From Phocaeicola_A sp045545095 (lineage in GTDB: Bacteria > Bacteroidota > Bacteroidia > Bacteroidales > Bacteroidaceae): DNA of 64,000 nt. The DNA is taken from assembly GCA_045545095.1 (NCBI GenBank), contig JAZQAG010000041.1:83046-147045 (forward strand), in the 5' to 3' direction. Below the pieces are notes generated by a model that did no database searches, was not told the origin of the DNA, and saw nothing but the letters and a program-made list of their open reading frames with translations. Position numbers and translations under genes: made by a program. Below are positions 1-7,829 of the stretch, piece after piece; position 1 is the first letter of the stretch; every line of letters starts with the position of its first letter.

Positions 1-359
1 AATGCAAAATATACTGCAGCAACCAAACAAAGAAAAGCGGCTGCATGATTCCAATGAAGTGCCTCCCCTTTAAAAAGAGTTGTAACAATAAGTGTAAATA
101 CGACTAAAGATACAGCTTCTTGTATCACTTTTAACTGCATAAGCGAATATGGCCCTCCATTCCCTTGAAATCCAATACGATTAGCTGGAACAGCCAAACA
201 ATACTCAAAAAAAGCCACACACCAAGAAAAAACTATCACTCCCAACAAGGGCCACGAATTACTGATTTTCATTTCCTGCAATTTCAAATGCCCATACCAA
301 GCAAGTGTCATAAGGACATTAGAGCCCACTAATAACAATACAGTATAAATACTTTTCAT
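1..359 (-). CDS. DMT-like DUF486 membrane protein (3' end cut by window)
   Basis: Small integral membrane protein of unknown substrate, resembling the DUF486 branch of drug/metabolite transporter-like proteins. Read from the ATG at 359 the protein begins MKSIYTVLLLVGSNVLMTLAW and continues for about 119 codons to the window edge with no stop. It shows four hydrophobic segments, the pattern of this family, whose members are about 110-120 residues, so only the last few residues are missing. The stretch FSWCVAFFEYCLAVPANRIG with the following Tyr-Ser-Leu-x-Gln-Leu-Lys is typical of DUF486. It lies 24 bp downstream of the TtcA-like gene on the same strand and may be cotranscribed with it. Family assignment is from memory of the sequence pattern; function is unknown. 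Confidence 0.75.
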   Translation of the reverse strand, partial: MKSIYTVLLLVGSNVLMTLAWYGHLKLQEMKISNSWPLLGVIVFSWCVAFFEYCLAVPANRIGFQGNGGPYSLMQLKVIQEAVSLVVFTLIVTTLFKGEALHWNHAAAFLCLVAAVYFA

Positions 360-383
360 TTTCAATATAATTATTTCACAACT

Positions 384-1130
384 CTATATTTTTTTATCTG
401 GCAACAAATCTTCCTGTACATTTGTCATACTCCCCCACAAGCTATACCTCACTTCAGGATTCAATCTCTCTAGTTCTTTCAAAATCCGTTTCATTTGAGA
501 ACGATTCGAATTATTTTCATAAGGACAACTTTTCACTTGTTTTTGATAAGCATGTATCTCTGCCAATTTCTCCAACAAACTTTCAGGAACAAGACACAAT
601 GGTCTAATAATAGCCATAGGAAATTTTCGCATCTGCAACTTAGGCGGCATGGAACTGAATGCACCTTGAAAAGTTATATTCATCAATAATGTTTCCAGGA
701 CATCATCCATATGATGTCCTAATGCAATTTTGTTGCACCCCAACTCCTTAGCAACAGTAAAAAGGGATTTACGTCTATTCCATGAACACAAGAAACAAGG
801 TGATTTACGAGTATCAGTTGAAGGATCAAACGAAGTTTCATACAAACTGAACGGTACCCCCTTAGATTCCGAAAATTCTCTCAAATAATCGATATCCGAT
901 TGATAAGAGATGTTTGACATGCGAACATGGACGGCACGAATCTGAAAAGAAGGTTTCTGAATTCGGGCACGTTGGGCTAGAATCTCAAGCAAAGCCAACG
1001 AATCTTTACCACCGGATAAACCAACAAGAATCACATCACCATCTTCAATGAGACGATAACCTACCATAGCCTTTATAAAATGCTTATTAATCTGACGAAT
1101 CAGTCGGTCTTCTTCCGTAAATAGTGCCAT
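384..1130 (-). CDS. ttcA: TtcA-like tRNA 2-thiocytidine synthetase
   Basis: Probable PP-loop ATPase that thiolates cytidine 32 of certain tRNAs, adenylating the base and then using sulfur handled by an iron-sulfur cluster; cytoplasmic. The PP-loop SGGKDS is at residues 39-44. A CxxC pair (C112, C115, in PCFLCSW) and a third cysteine (C202, in KSCPYENN) match the spacing of the three cluster-binding cysteines of TtcA. The 248-residue length is a little shorter than the E. coli protein (about 310). TilS, the other common PP-loop tRNA enzyme, lacks this cysteine set and has a longer C-terminus, so TtcA-like is preferred. The gene points away from the TPR gene at 1263, with a TAnnTTTG box 20 bp upstream of its ATG. 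Confidence 0.82.
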   Translation of the reverse strand: MALFTEEDRLIRQINKHFIKAMVGYRLIEDGDVILVGLSGGKDSLALLEILAQRARIQKPSFQIRAVHVRMSNISYQSDIDYLREFSESKGVPFSLYETSFDPSTDTRKSPCFLCSWNRRKSLFTVAKELGCNKIALGHHMDDVLETLLMNITFQGAFSSMPPKLQMRKFPMAIIRPLCLVPESLLEKLAEIHAYQKQVKSCPYENNSNRSQMKRILKELERLNPEVRYSLWGSMTNVQEDLLPDKKI

Positions 1131-1149
1131 ATTTTTTCTGTTAAGGATG

Positions 1150-1157
1150 CAAAATTA
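1150..1157 (-). promoter_or_regulatory. Promoter -7 box for ttcA-like gene
   Basis: On the minus strand this reads TAATTTTG, a match to the Bacteroidales -7 consensus TAnnTTTG. It ends about 20 bp before the start codon at 1130. I see no convincing -33 TTTG at the usual 19-21 bp spacing. Confidence 0.5.
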
Positions 1158-1231
1158 CACTAAAAACGACATTTTAAGGAAGATTTAACTAAATGATTTC
1201 ATAAAAAGCCGTTATTTACTAAAAATATTTG

Positions 1232-1239
1232 TACTTTTG
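1232..1239 (+). promoter_or_regulatory. Promoter -7 box for TPR/PD40 gene
   Basis: TACTTTTG matches the TAnnTTTG consensus and predicts a transcription start near 1245, leaving a leader of about 18 nt to the ATG at 1263 or 36 nt to the ATG at 1281. No clear -33 element is visible. Confidence 0.5.
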
Positions 1240-1262
1240 ACCAAAGAAGCTGAAACTCTTCA

Positions 1263-2726
1263 ATGGACATAAATGTTTTTATGAGAAATTTACGCATATA
1301 TATCATAGGACTACTCCTATCATACGGGGGATTAGTTACCTATGCACAAAATCAAGAAAAGGCCAAGCAATTATTCAATGACGAAAAGTTTATAGAGGCA
1401 AGAACTGATTTTGAAAAGTTACTTAAAAAGAATCCTAAAAACGGAAATCTGAATTATTGGTATGGGGCTTGTCTTTATGAAACAGGAGAAATTAAAAACA
1501 GTTTGCCCTATTTAAAGTTTGCAACCGAACGTCGTATACGAGAGGCCTATAGATACTTAGCTAAATCTTATGCACACGAATACCGTTTCCAAGAAGCAAA
1601 GGAAGCTTGGGAAAGCTATTTTTCGCAAATGGAAAAAGCCAAAAAGTCTATAGAAGACTTCCAAGCCGAATTCAAGCAAGTAAATATTGGCCGTCAAATG
1701 ATGCGTAGCATACAAAATATTACAGTCATTGATAGTTTTGTTGTAAATAAAGACGTTTTTTTAGATGCATATCATCTCAGTAGAGAATCTGGGTCTTTAA
1801 TACCTTACAATCGTTTCTTTAAAAAGGAAAAGGATACAAACCCAGAGGCTATGGTTTATCTGACAGAAATGAAGAATAAAATTTATTATAGCACATTATC
1901 TTCTGATAGCATAATACAAATTTATACTTCAAATTTATTAGGGAACAAGTGGGAGGATGGAATTCCTTTGCAGGGACTCCCGACTAATTGCCCTATCAAT
2001 TATCCCTATATGCTTTCCGATGGAGCAACTTTTTATTATGCCGCCAAGCATGAAGAGTCTTTGGGGGGATATGATATATTTGTGACTAGATATGATGCTG
2101 AAAACGACAGATTCTTACGAGCAGAAAATATCGGTATGCCATTCAATTCACCAGCCAATGACTACATGTATGCGTTTGATGAATTTAATAATTTAGGTTG
2201 GTTCGCAACGGAACGTTTTCAACCAGAAGGCAAAGTTTGTATTTACGTTTTTATTCCAAACGAAGGGAATCATACGTTAGACGAGAATAGTTTTACGACT
2301 GACTCACTATGCAAACGTGCCAAGTTATCATCTATTAAAGATACTTGGAGTGATGAGAATCTTGTACGCAAAGCCAAACAAACGCTTGCAACCATCATTT
2401 ACACCAAGCCCATGAAGGAACAAAAAAAGGATTTTGAACTTATAATAGATGATTTAACAACTTATTATACTTTAGACGATTTCAGATCTAAAGAAGCACG
2501 TCAGGTAGCCATTAATTGGCTACAAATGAAAAAGGATTTATTACAATTAAGCAAACAATTGGAAGTCCAAAGAAATGCTTACACCCGTTCCAATAAAAAT
2601 CAACGCCTAAGTATCGCTCCTGCATTGTTGGATATAGAACAAAGAGTAGAAACTTTGGAGCAACAAGTCATCAGTTTAGAAAAAGAAATTCGCAACAGTG
2701 AGATCCGTTTTCTCCAAGGAAAATAA
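1263..2726 (+). CDS. Secreted TPR protein with PD40-like propeller segment
   Basis: Exported protein of 487 residues. An N-terminal hydrophobic signal ends at about Ala-Gln (TYAQ); the more compact signal would start at the second ATG (1281, MRNLRIYIIG), so the start is uncertain. Residues about 30-140 look like TPR helices (repeated Trp/Tyr-x-Gly-x-x-Leu-x-x-x-Gly patterns). Residues about 190-340 contain motifs typical of PD40/WD40-like blades: YPYMLSDGATFYYAA, GGYDIFVTRY, NIGMPFNSPANDYMY. The last 70 residues are predicted coiled coil. The TPR plus PD40 arrangement is shared with the OmpA-type lipoprotein at 47620, but this protein lacks the OmpA domain. Function unknown; an envelope scaffold is a reasonable guess. 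It starts the NfeD-FloA cluster but is separated from it by 59 bp. Confidence 0.75.
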   Translation: MDINVFMRNLRIYIIGLLLSYGGLVTYAQNQEKAKQLFNDEKFIEARTDFEKLLKKNPKNGNLNYWYGACLYETGEIKNSLPYLKFATERRIREAYRYLAKSYAHEYRFQEAKEAWESYFSQMEKAKKSIEDFQAEFKQVNIGRQMMRSIQNITVIDSFVVNKDVFLDAYHLSRESGSLIPYNRFFKKEKDTNPEAMVYLTEMKNKIYYSTLSSDSIIQIYTSNLLGNKWEDGIPLQGLPTNCPINYPYMLSDGATFYYAAKHEESLGGYDIFVTRYDAENDRFLRAENIGMPFNSPANDYMYAFDEFNNLGWFATERFQPEGKVCIYVFIPNEGNHTLDENSFTTDSLCKRAKLSSIKDTWSDENLVRKAKQTLATIIYTKPMKEQKKDFELIIDDLTTYYTLDDFRSKEARQVAINWLQMKKDLLQLSKQLEVQRNAYTRSNKNQRLSIAPALLDIEQRVETLEQQVISLEKEIRNSEIRFLQGK

Positions 2727-2785
2727 ACCTTACCATACATTCCGTATGATACAAATTTGAATTCTTCATATAAACATAACAAATT

Positions 2786-3250
2786 ATGGACTTATTCATT
2801 ATCATCACCTTATTAATAGCAGGCATCATTCTGCTTCTATTGGAAGTTTTCTTATTCCCGGGAATCAGTTTAGCAGGAATTGGTGCTACAGTTTGCCTAA
2901 TTTATGCTAACATATACTCTTTTACAGAATTAGGTACATGGCCTGGCGTTATAACATTAATCGTGTCTATCATTAGTAGCATCTTGGTTTTTGTTTGGTT
3001 CATGCGTTCCAAATCATTAGATCGGTTAGCTCTAAAAAAAGACATAGATTCTACAGTAAAACAACCAGAAATAAACGCGATCCGACCTGGTGACACTGGA
3101 ATTGCACTTACCCGTTTGGCTCAAATTGGTAATGCCCAATTCGGCGATTTCATTATTGAAGTAAAAAGTGCTGGAGATTTTATTGACGCAAAAACTCCTA
3201 TCATTGTTGACCGCATCATCAACAACATTATCATAGTAAAACCACAATAA
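2786..3250 (+). CDS. NfeD-like membrane protein
   Basis: Short NfeD-family protein (154 residues), a membrane-anchored OB-fold protein that usually partners a flotillin-like protein. The N-terminal hairpin LFIIITLLIAGIILLLLEVF and a second hydrophobic region (about residues 28-72) give three or four membrane segments; the C-terminal region from about residue 95 (PGDTGIALTRLAQIGNAQFG) is the NfeD beta-rich domain, with the typical Gly-x-x-Gly-x-Ala/Thr-x-Thr-x-Leu start. The next gene, 55 bp downstream on the same strand, is floA, the standard pairing. The long version with an N-terminal ClpP-like protease domain is not present here. Confidence 0.88.
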   Translation: MDLFIIITLLIAGIILLLLEVFLFPGISLAGIGATVCLIYANIYSFTELGTWPGVITLIVSIISSILVFVWFMRSKSLDRLALKKDIDSTVKQPEINAIRPGDTGIALTRLAQIGNAQFGDFIIEVKSAGDFIDAKTPIIVDRIINNIIIVKPQ

Positions 3251-3305
3251 AAAAAACAGAACTTATTATCCCTCTAAAAAGTATATATTTTTAAAATCAA
3301 TAATC

Positions 3306-4292
3306 ATGTACATGCCATTTATTTTAATTGCCGGAGTCATCATCTTTATCTCCGTTTTTTTTCATTATGTACCATTTATTTTATGGTTATCAGCTAAGGT
3401 TTCTGGAGTTAACATCTCGCTCATCCAACTATTTTTGATGCGCATCCGTAATGTTCCTCCTTCGGTAATAGTACAGGCTCTCATCGAAGCCCATAAGGCA
3501 GGCTTAAGTACTATTACTCGCGATGAATTAGAAGCCCACTATTTGGCTGGTGGCCATGTGGAAAAGGTTGTACACGCACTGGTTTCAGCCTCTAAAGCCA
3601 ATATCGAACTGTCTTTTCAAATGGCGACAGCCATTGATTTGGCCGGTCGTGATGTATTTGAAGCCGTACAGATGTCTGTAAATCCTAAAGTCATCGATAC
3701 TCCCCCTGTAACAGCTGTAGCCAAAGACGGTATCCAGCTCATAGCCAAAGCCCGTGTAACAGTACGTGCAAACATACGTCAATTAGTTGGTGGTGCTGGT
3801 GAAGACACCGTATTGGCTCGCGTTGGCGAAGGTATTGTCTCTTCTATTGGTTCATCAGAAAACCACAAAAGTGTCCTTGAAAATCCAGATTCTATATCCA
3901 AACTGGTACTACGAAAAGGACTGGATGCCGGTACTGCATTCGAAATCCTATCCATTGACATTGCAGATATCGATATAGGTAAGAACATCGGCGCAGCCTT
4001 GCAGATTGACCAAGCCAATGCCGACAAGAACATTGCTCAAGCCAAAGCAGAAGAACGTCGTGCGATGGCTGTAGCCAGCGAGCAAGAAATGAAAGCTAAA
4101 GCCGAAGAAGCTCGCGCAATGGTAATCCAAGCCGAAGCAGAAGTCCCCAAAGCTATGGCTGAAGCTTTCCGCAATGGGAATTTGGGCATCATGGACTATT
4201 ACCGCATGAAAAACATCCAAGCCGATACACAGATGCGTGATAGTATAGCACATACTGAGTCCGGATGTTCATGTGAACCTTTAGACAAATAG
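3306..4292 (+). CDS. floA: Flotillin-like protein FloA
   Basis: Bacterial flotillin-like protein (formerly UPF0365), which organises membrane microdomains. It is 328 residues long, the usual size. The N-terminus holds a membrane hairpin (about residues 4-32). The middle (about 33-230) is the conserved FloA core, with stretches such as AKVSGVNISLIQLFLMRIRN and IAKARVTVRANIRQLVGGAG, followed by an Ala/Glu/Lys-rich helix (AQAKAEERRAMAVASEQEMK) typical of the oligomerising region. It follows the NfeD-like gene. A large hairpin right after the stop (4311-4361) probably ends the transcript. Confidence 0.93.
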   Translation: MYMPFILIAGVIIFISVFFHYVPFILWLSAKVSGVNISLIQLFLMRIRNVPPSVIVQALIEAHKAGLSTITRDELEAHYLAGGHVEKVVHALVSASKANIELSFQMATAIDLAGRDVFEAVQMSVNPKVIDTPPVTAVAKDGIQLIAKARVTVRANIRQLVGGAGEDTVLARVGEGIVSSIGSSENHKSVLENPDSISKLVLRKGLDAGTAFEILSIDIADIDIGKNIGAALQIDQANADKNIAQAKAEERRAMAVASEQEMKAKAEEARAMVIQAEAEVPKAMAEAFRNGNLGIMDYYRMKNIQADTQMRDSIAHTESGCSCEPLDK

Positions 4293-4310
4293 TTCGATAC
4301 CCCATTTATT

Positions 4311-4361
4311 AAGGTACAATTTACCATTCAGCCTATACTCTGAATAAGTAAATTGTACCTT
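4311..4361 (+). terminator. Long stem-loop after floA
   Basis: Perfect 14-bp arms AAGGTACAATTTAC and GTAAATTGTACCTT enclose a second dyad (ATTCAG / CTGAAT), giving a long two-part stem. The following T-run is weak (TTGTTCTC), so it may be an RNA-stabilising stem as well as a terminator. Confidence 0.55.
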
Positions 4362-4412
4362 GTTCTCAATATCCAGACATAATTATTTTATTATAACGTA
4401 TATCTCACTATC

Positions 4413-5897
4413 ATGAAAAAGTTTTTTTTCACTCTATGCATAGCCTGTTCTTTAGCATTAACTGCTTTAGCTCAAGAGTCAGCCCAAACAAAGAAACCGG
4501 CCACTCTCCGCTTTGATTTTGGTGGTGGAGAAGTTGCTGAAGGATTCATTGGAGTCACAGCCTCTACTGGTTATTCAGAAACACTTGGTTACGGATTTGA
4601 AGATGGGGCCAAAATTATAGAGACTGTCCGTACTCCCAAAAAGAAAAAAAACATCGATGCGCTAAACTATGACTTTATCACCAGTGAAGATGGAACTCCT
4701 TTCCGCTTCTCAGTACAACTACCCGAAGGCAATTACAAGGTAACCGTTACCTTGGGGGATAAAGAGGGTACATCCAAAACAACTGTCAGAGCTGAAACAC
4801 GCCGTCTGATGCTTGAAAGTGCCACGACCAACAAAGGGGAGATACGCAAAGAGAGTTTCAATGTGAACATACGTACCCCAAAACTATCAGCAGGCAATAC
4901 CATCAAACTTGATTCGCATGAATGGGATGCTAAGACTGGTACAATCAAGACCCTTACATGGGACAATAAACTGACTATACAGTTCCACGATGAACGCCCT
5001 TGTGTGTGCGCTATCGAGATTGAGCCATTGGATGATGTAATCACTGTTTTTGTCATCGGTGATTCGACTGTCACCGACCAACGTTCTGCTGGCACATGGG
5101 CTCAATACCTGCCCCGCTGGTTCAAAAACAATGTCGTGATAGCCAATCATGCAGAATCAGGACAGACCCTCAAAGGATTCCGTTTCCAACGCCGTTGGGA
5201 TAAGGTAATGGAAAGTGTCAAAGAAGGCGATTACCTATTTATCCAATTAGGCACTAACGATGAGAAAAAGAAAGGACACGATCCCATGTGGCCAGCCGAT
5301 GACCATGCTGGAGACTGGATACGGACACATTCCGATGCCGAAACCGACTACATTTGGGAACTTGCTATTATGGCCGTCGAAGCACGCCGTCACGGTGTAA
5401 TTCCCGTCATCGTATCCCCCATGAGCAAATTTGACCGTAAGAATCTAGTTCCTACCCATGTCATGGATGCTTATGGGGAAAATGCCTCCAAAGCTGCCGA
5501 ATTAGCGCAATGTGCCTTCATTGATTTGTGGGGAATGAGTATCGATATCATCAATGCTGTGGGAGAAGATGCCCTACACGTTTATTCTGACGGGACACAT
5601 ACCAACGATTACGGAGGTTACCTGTACTCGCTCTGCATTGCTAAAGGAATCAAAGAAAATGGACTTGAACTGGCGAATTATCTGGTTGACGACTTGATTG
5701 ATATCAATCCGAAGAATCCGACACCCCGCTATTCAGACTTTACGGTTCCTATTGAAAAGCGGGTAGCCCCTCGCCGTAAGGGTACAACATCCATGGGATT
5801 TGCGGCAGAAGGCTTGGCTCCGGGACAACGTTTTCCCGGTGACACCCAAGGCGAAGCAGAATATCGCGCGGCCCAGAAAGCCAAGCAAAGGAAATAA
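4413..5897 (+). CDS. Rhamnogalacturonan acetylesterase-like SGNH hydrolase
   Basis: Secreted esterase, probably removing acetyl groups from pectic polysaccharide (CE12-like). The signal peptide is MKKFFFTLCIACSLALTALA with cleavage near Ala-Gln. Residues about 27-205 form a beta-rich N-terminal domain (RFDFGGGEVAEGF start) like the galactose-binding-like modules that precede these enzymes. The SGNH domain starts with GDSTVTDQ (nucleophile S218), continues with GTNDEKKKG (N282) and ends with DGTHTNDYG (D393 and H396). Length 494 is normal for the two-domain form. It is followed 38 bp later by a nucleoside phosphorylase. No polysaccharide-utilisation genes are next to it; the GH28 gene at 57538 is the only other pectin-type enzyme in the window. 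Confidence 0.85.
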   Translation: MKKFFFTLCIACSLALTALAQESAQTKKPATLRFDFGGGEVAEGFIGVTASTGYSETLGYGFEDGAKIIETVRTPKKKKNIDALNYDFITSEDGTPFRFSVQLPEGNYKVTVTLGDKEGTSKTTVRAETRRLMLESATTNKGEIRKESFNVNIRTPKLSAGNTIKLDSHEWDAKTGTIKTLTWDNKLTIQFHDERPCVCAIEIEPLDDVITVFVIGDSTVTDQRSAGTWAQYLPRWFKNNVVIANHAESGQTLKGFRFQRRWDKVMESVKEGDYLFIQLGTNDEKKKGHDPMWPADDHAGDWIRTHSDAETDYIWELAIMAVEARRHGVIPVIVSPMSKFDRKNLVPTHVMDAYGENASKAAELAQCAFIDLWGMSIDIINAVGEDALHVYSDGTHTNDYGGYLYSLCIAKGIKENGLELANYLVDDLIDINPKNPTPRYSDFTVPIEKRVAPRRKGTTSMGFAAEGLAPGQRFPGDTQGEAEYRAAQKAKQRK

Positions 5898-5935
5898 CAA
5901 TCGCAAACCCGAGTATCAATTCTAATAAACCAACT

Positions 5936-6814
5936 ATGCTGAAATATTTTCCAGAGTCTGAACTTATTATCAATCCTGACGGTTCGATTTTCCACCTACA
6001 CTTACGACCCGAACAACTGGCCGACAAAGTCATATTGGTTGGCGATCCGGGGCGTGTAGCACTCGTGGCTTCACATTTCGAGACAATAGAGTGTAACATA
6101 GAAAGTCGTGAATTCAAGACTGTTACAGGCTTATATAAAGGCAAACGAATCACAGTACTTTCCACAGGTATCGGGTGTGATAATATAGATATCGTAATGA
6201 ACGAATTGGATGCTTTGGCCAACATTGATTTTCACACACGGCATGAGCATCCAACCCATCGCACATTGGAAATTGTCCGCATAGGAACCTGTGGAGGACT
6301 TCAACCAAACACTCCTATCGGAACTTTTATCCTTTCGGAAAAGAGTATAGGTTTTGACGGGCTACTCAACTTCTATGCAGGACGCGACACGATATGTGAT
6401 TCGACGCTCGAAGCAGCCTTCAAATCGCATGTTGAATGGCCTCTCTCTATGGGAAATCCTTACGCGGTTTCTGCTGATTCAGAACTCACCACACGCATAG
6501 CTGGCACAACTGAGGAAATGGTACGTGGTATCACCATTGCTTGTGGAGGCTTTTTTGGTCCGCAAGGAAGAGAATTACGCATACCACTTGCGTTTCCCTG
6601 TTTAAATGAAAAAATTGGCACTTTCCAACATACAGGATTATGTATTACCAATTTTGAAATGGAAAGTTCTGCTTTAGCCGGTTTATCCCTACTCCTTGGG
6701 CACAAAGCCACAACCATATGTATGGTTATCGCCAATAGATTAGCTAAAGAAGCCAATGCAAATTATAAGAATTCGATAGACAATCTCATCACCATAGTTT
6801 TAGATCGTATATAA
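5936..6814 (+). CDS. Nucleoside phosphorylase (uridine phosphorylase-like)
   Basis: Cytoplasmic NP-I family phosphorylase that splits nucleosides with phosphate to base and ribose 1-phosphate. Typical motifs are VILVGDPGRVALVA (phosphate loop, about residues 32-45), STGIGCDNIDIVMNEL (about 78-93), RIGTCGGLQPNTPIG (about 117-131) and NFEMESSALAGL (about 238-249, the ribose-binding Glu-Met-Glu). At 292 residues it is slightly longer than E. coli Udp (253). Substrate (uridine or a purine nucleoside) cannot be fixed from the sequence alone. Confidence 0.85.
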   Translation: MLKYFPESELIINPDGSIFHLHLRPEQLADKVILVGDPGRVALVASHFETIECNIESREFKTVTGLYKGKRITVLSTGIGCDNIDIVMNELDALANIDFHTRHEHPTHRTLEIVRIGTCGGLQPNTPIGTFILSEKSIGFDGLLNFYAGRDTICDSTLEAAFKSHVEWPLSMGNPYAVSADSELTTRIAGTTEEMVRGITIACGGFFGPQGRELRIPLAFPCLNEKIGTFQHTGLCITNFEMESSALAGLSLLLGHKATTICMVIANRLAKEANANYKNSIDNLITIVLDRI

Positions 6815-6863
6815 TAATATATCAATATTGCAATTATAAATATATAACAAATAACATTGTATC

Positions 6864-7721
6864 ATGAATAAAAAAACTTTGTATTTGTCTCTATTTTTAC
6901 TATCCTTTTTATATATCGGATGTAGTACCGTCCCCATAACCGGACGTAAACAGGTCCTTTTGGTTAGTGACCAAGAAATTCTTTCTGCAAGTCTCACCCA
7001 ATACAGTAGTTATATGAATAGTGCATCACGCTCTACCAACCCGACTCGTTCTTCTATGGTTACCCGCGTCGGTCAACGTATTGCCGCTGCAACTGAAAAA
7101 TATCTTCGCCAAAACGGTTTAGAGAATGAATTAGCAAACTTCTCTTGGGAATTCAATCTAGTGAACGATACACAAATAAATGCATTCTGTATGCCGGGAG
7201 GAAAAATTGTTGTTTACGAAGGTTTGATGAAATTAATTGATTCTGAAGATGAACTTGCAGTTGTTGTCGGTCACGAAGTTGCACATGCCGTAGCTAAACA
7301 TAGTAATGAACGTATGAGCCAACAAATGCTCACTCAATATGGTGCTCAGGTACTCAGCGCTGCTGTAGCCAAGAAAAGTGAGATGATACAAAGTATGGCA
7401 GGCCAAATCTATGGTCTTGGTGCCCAATACGGTCTTACCCTTCCATTCTCTCGTAAACACGAATTAGAAGCAGACTATATGGGACTGATACTAATGACCA
7501 TTGCAGGATACAATCCGGATGTAGCGGTAGGTTTTTGGCAAAAAATGTCTGCAGATGGAACACAAACTCCAGAATTCATGAGTACACATCCGAGTGACGC
7601 CAAACGTATCAAAGAAATTCAGGAAGAACTACCCAAAATAAAGAAAGCATATCAATCATCAGGAATAAAAAACACCAATTCTACATCCCCAAAAGCCATT
7701 TACGAATGGAACTTTAAGTAA
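6864..7721 (+). CDS. M48 family zinc metalloprotease, lipoprotein
   Basis: Membrane-anchored periplasmic or outer-membrane peptidase of the M48 (HtpX/BepA/LoiP-like) family. The signal ends in a lipobox (FLYIGC, C20), after which comes VPITGRKQ, a typical opening for this family in Bacteroidales. The catalytic motif is HEVAH at 137-141, and the third zinc ligand lies in HELEADYMG (199-207). The C-terminal STHPSDAKRI (about 250) is the conserved substrate-side motif. At 285 residues it lacks the TPR tail of BepA and resembles the short LoiP form. The role is probably envelope protein quality control. Confidence 0.9.
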   Translation: MNKKTLYLSLFLLSFLYIGCSTVPITGRKQVLLVSDQEILSASLTQYSSYMNSASRSTNPTRSSMVTRVGQRIAAATEKYLRQNGLENELANFSWEFNLVNDTQINAFCMPGGKIVVYEGLMKLIDSEDELAVVVGHEVAHAVAKHSNERMSQQMLTQYGAQVLSAAVAKKSEMIQSMAGQIYGLGAQYGLTLPFSRKHELEADYMGLILMTIAGYNPDVAVGFWQKMSADGTQTPEFMSTHPSDAKRIKEIQEELPKIKKAYQSSGIKNTNSTSPKAIYEWNFK

Positions 7722-7813
7722 CAAAGCATATTTGAGAAGAAAAAAGAATCTTAAAAAGAGTATTAAAACGGATTCATTTGTAATAATAGAACTGTTCATA
7801 TCATTTTTTTGCC

Positions 7814-7821
7814 TAAATTTG
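7814..7821 (+). promoter_or_regulatory. -7 box almost touching the porin start codon
   Basis: TAAATTTG matches TAnnTTTG and lies only 8 bp before the ATG at 7830. If used, transcription would start at or within a few bases of the ATG and the message would be nearly leaderless. The -33 region (about 7791) has no clear TTTG. Confidence 0.4.
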
Positions 7822-7829
7822 CAGCCATT

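Noticed and set aside
4413..5897. Part of a polysaccharide utilisation locus with the GH28 gene
   Set aside because: The pectin-type enzymes are far apart (4.4, 20.0 and 57.5 kb), with no SusC/SusD pair or dedicated regulator nearby.
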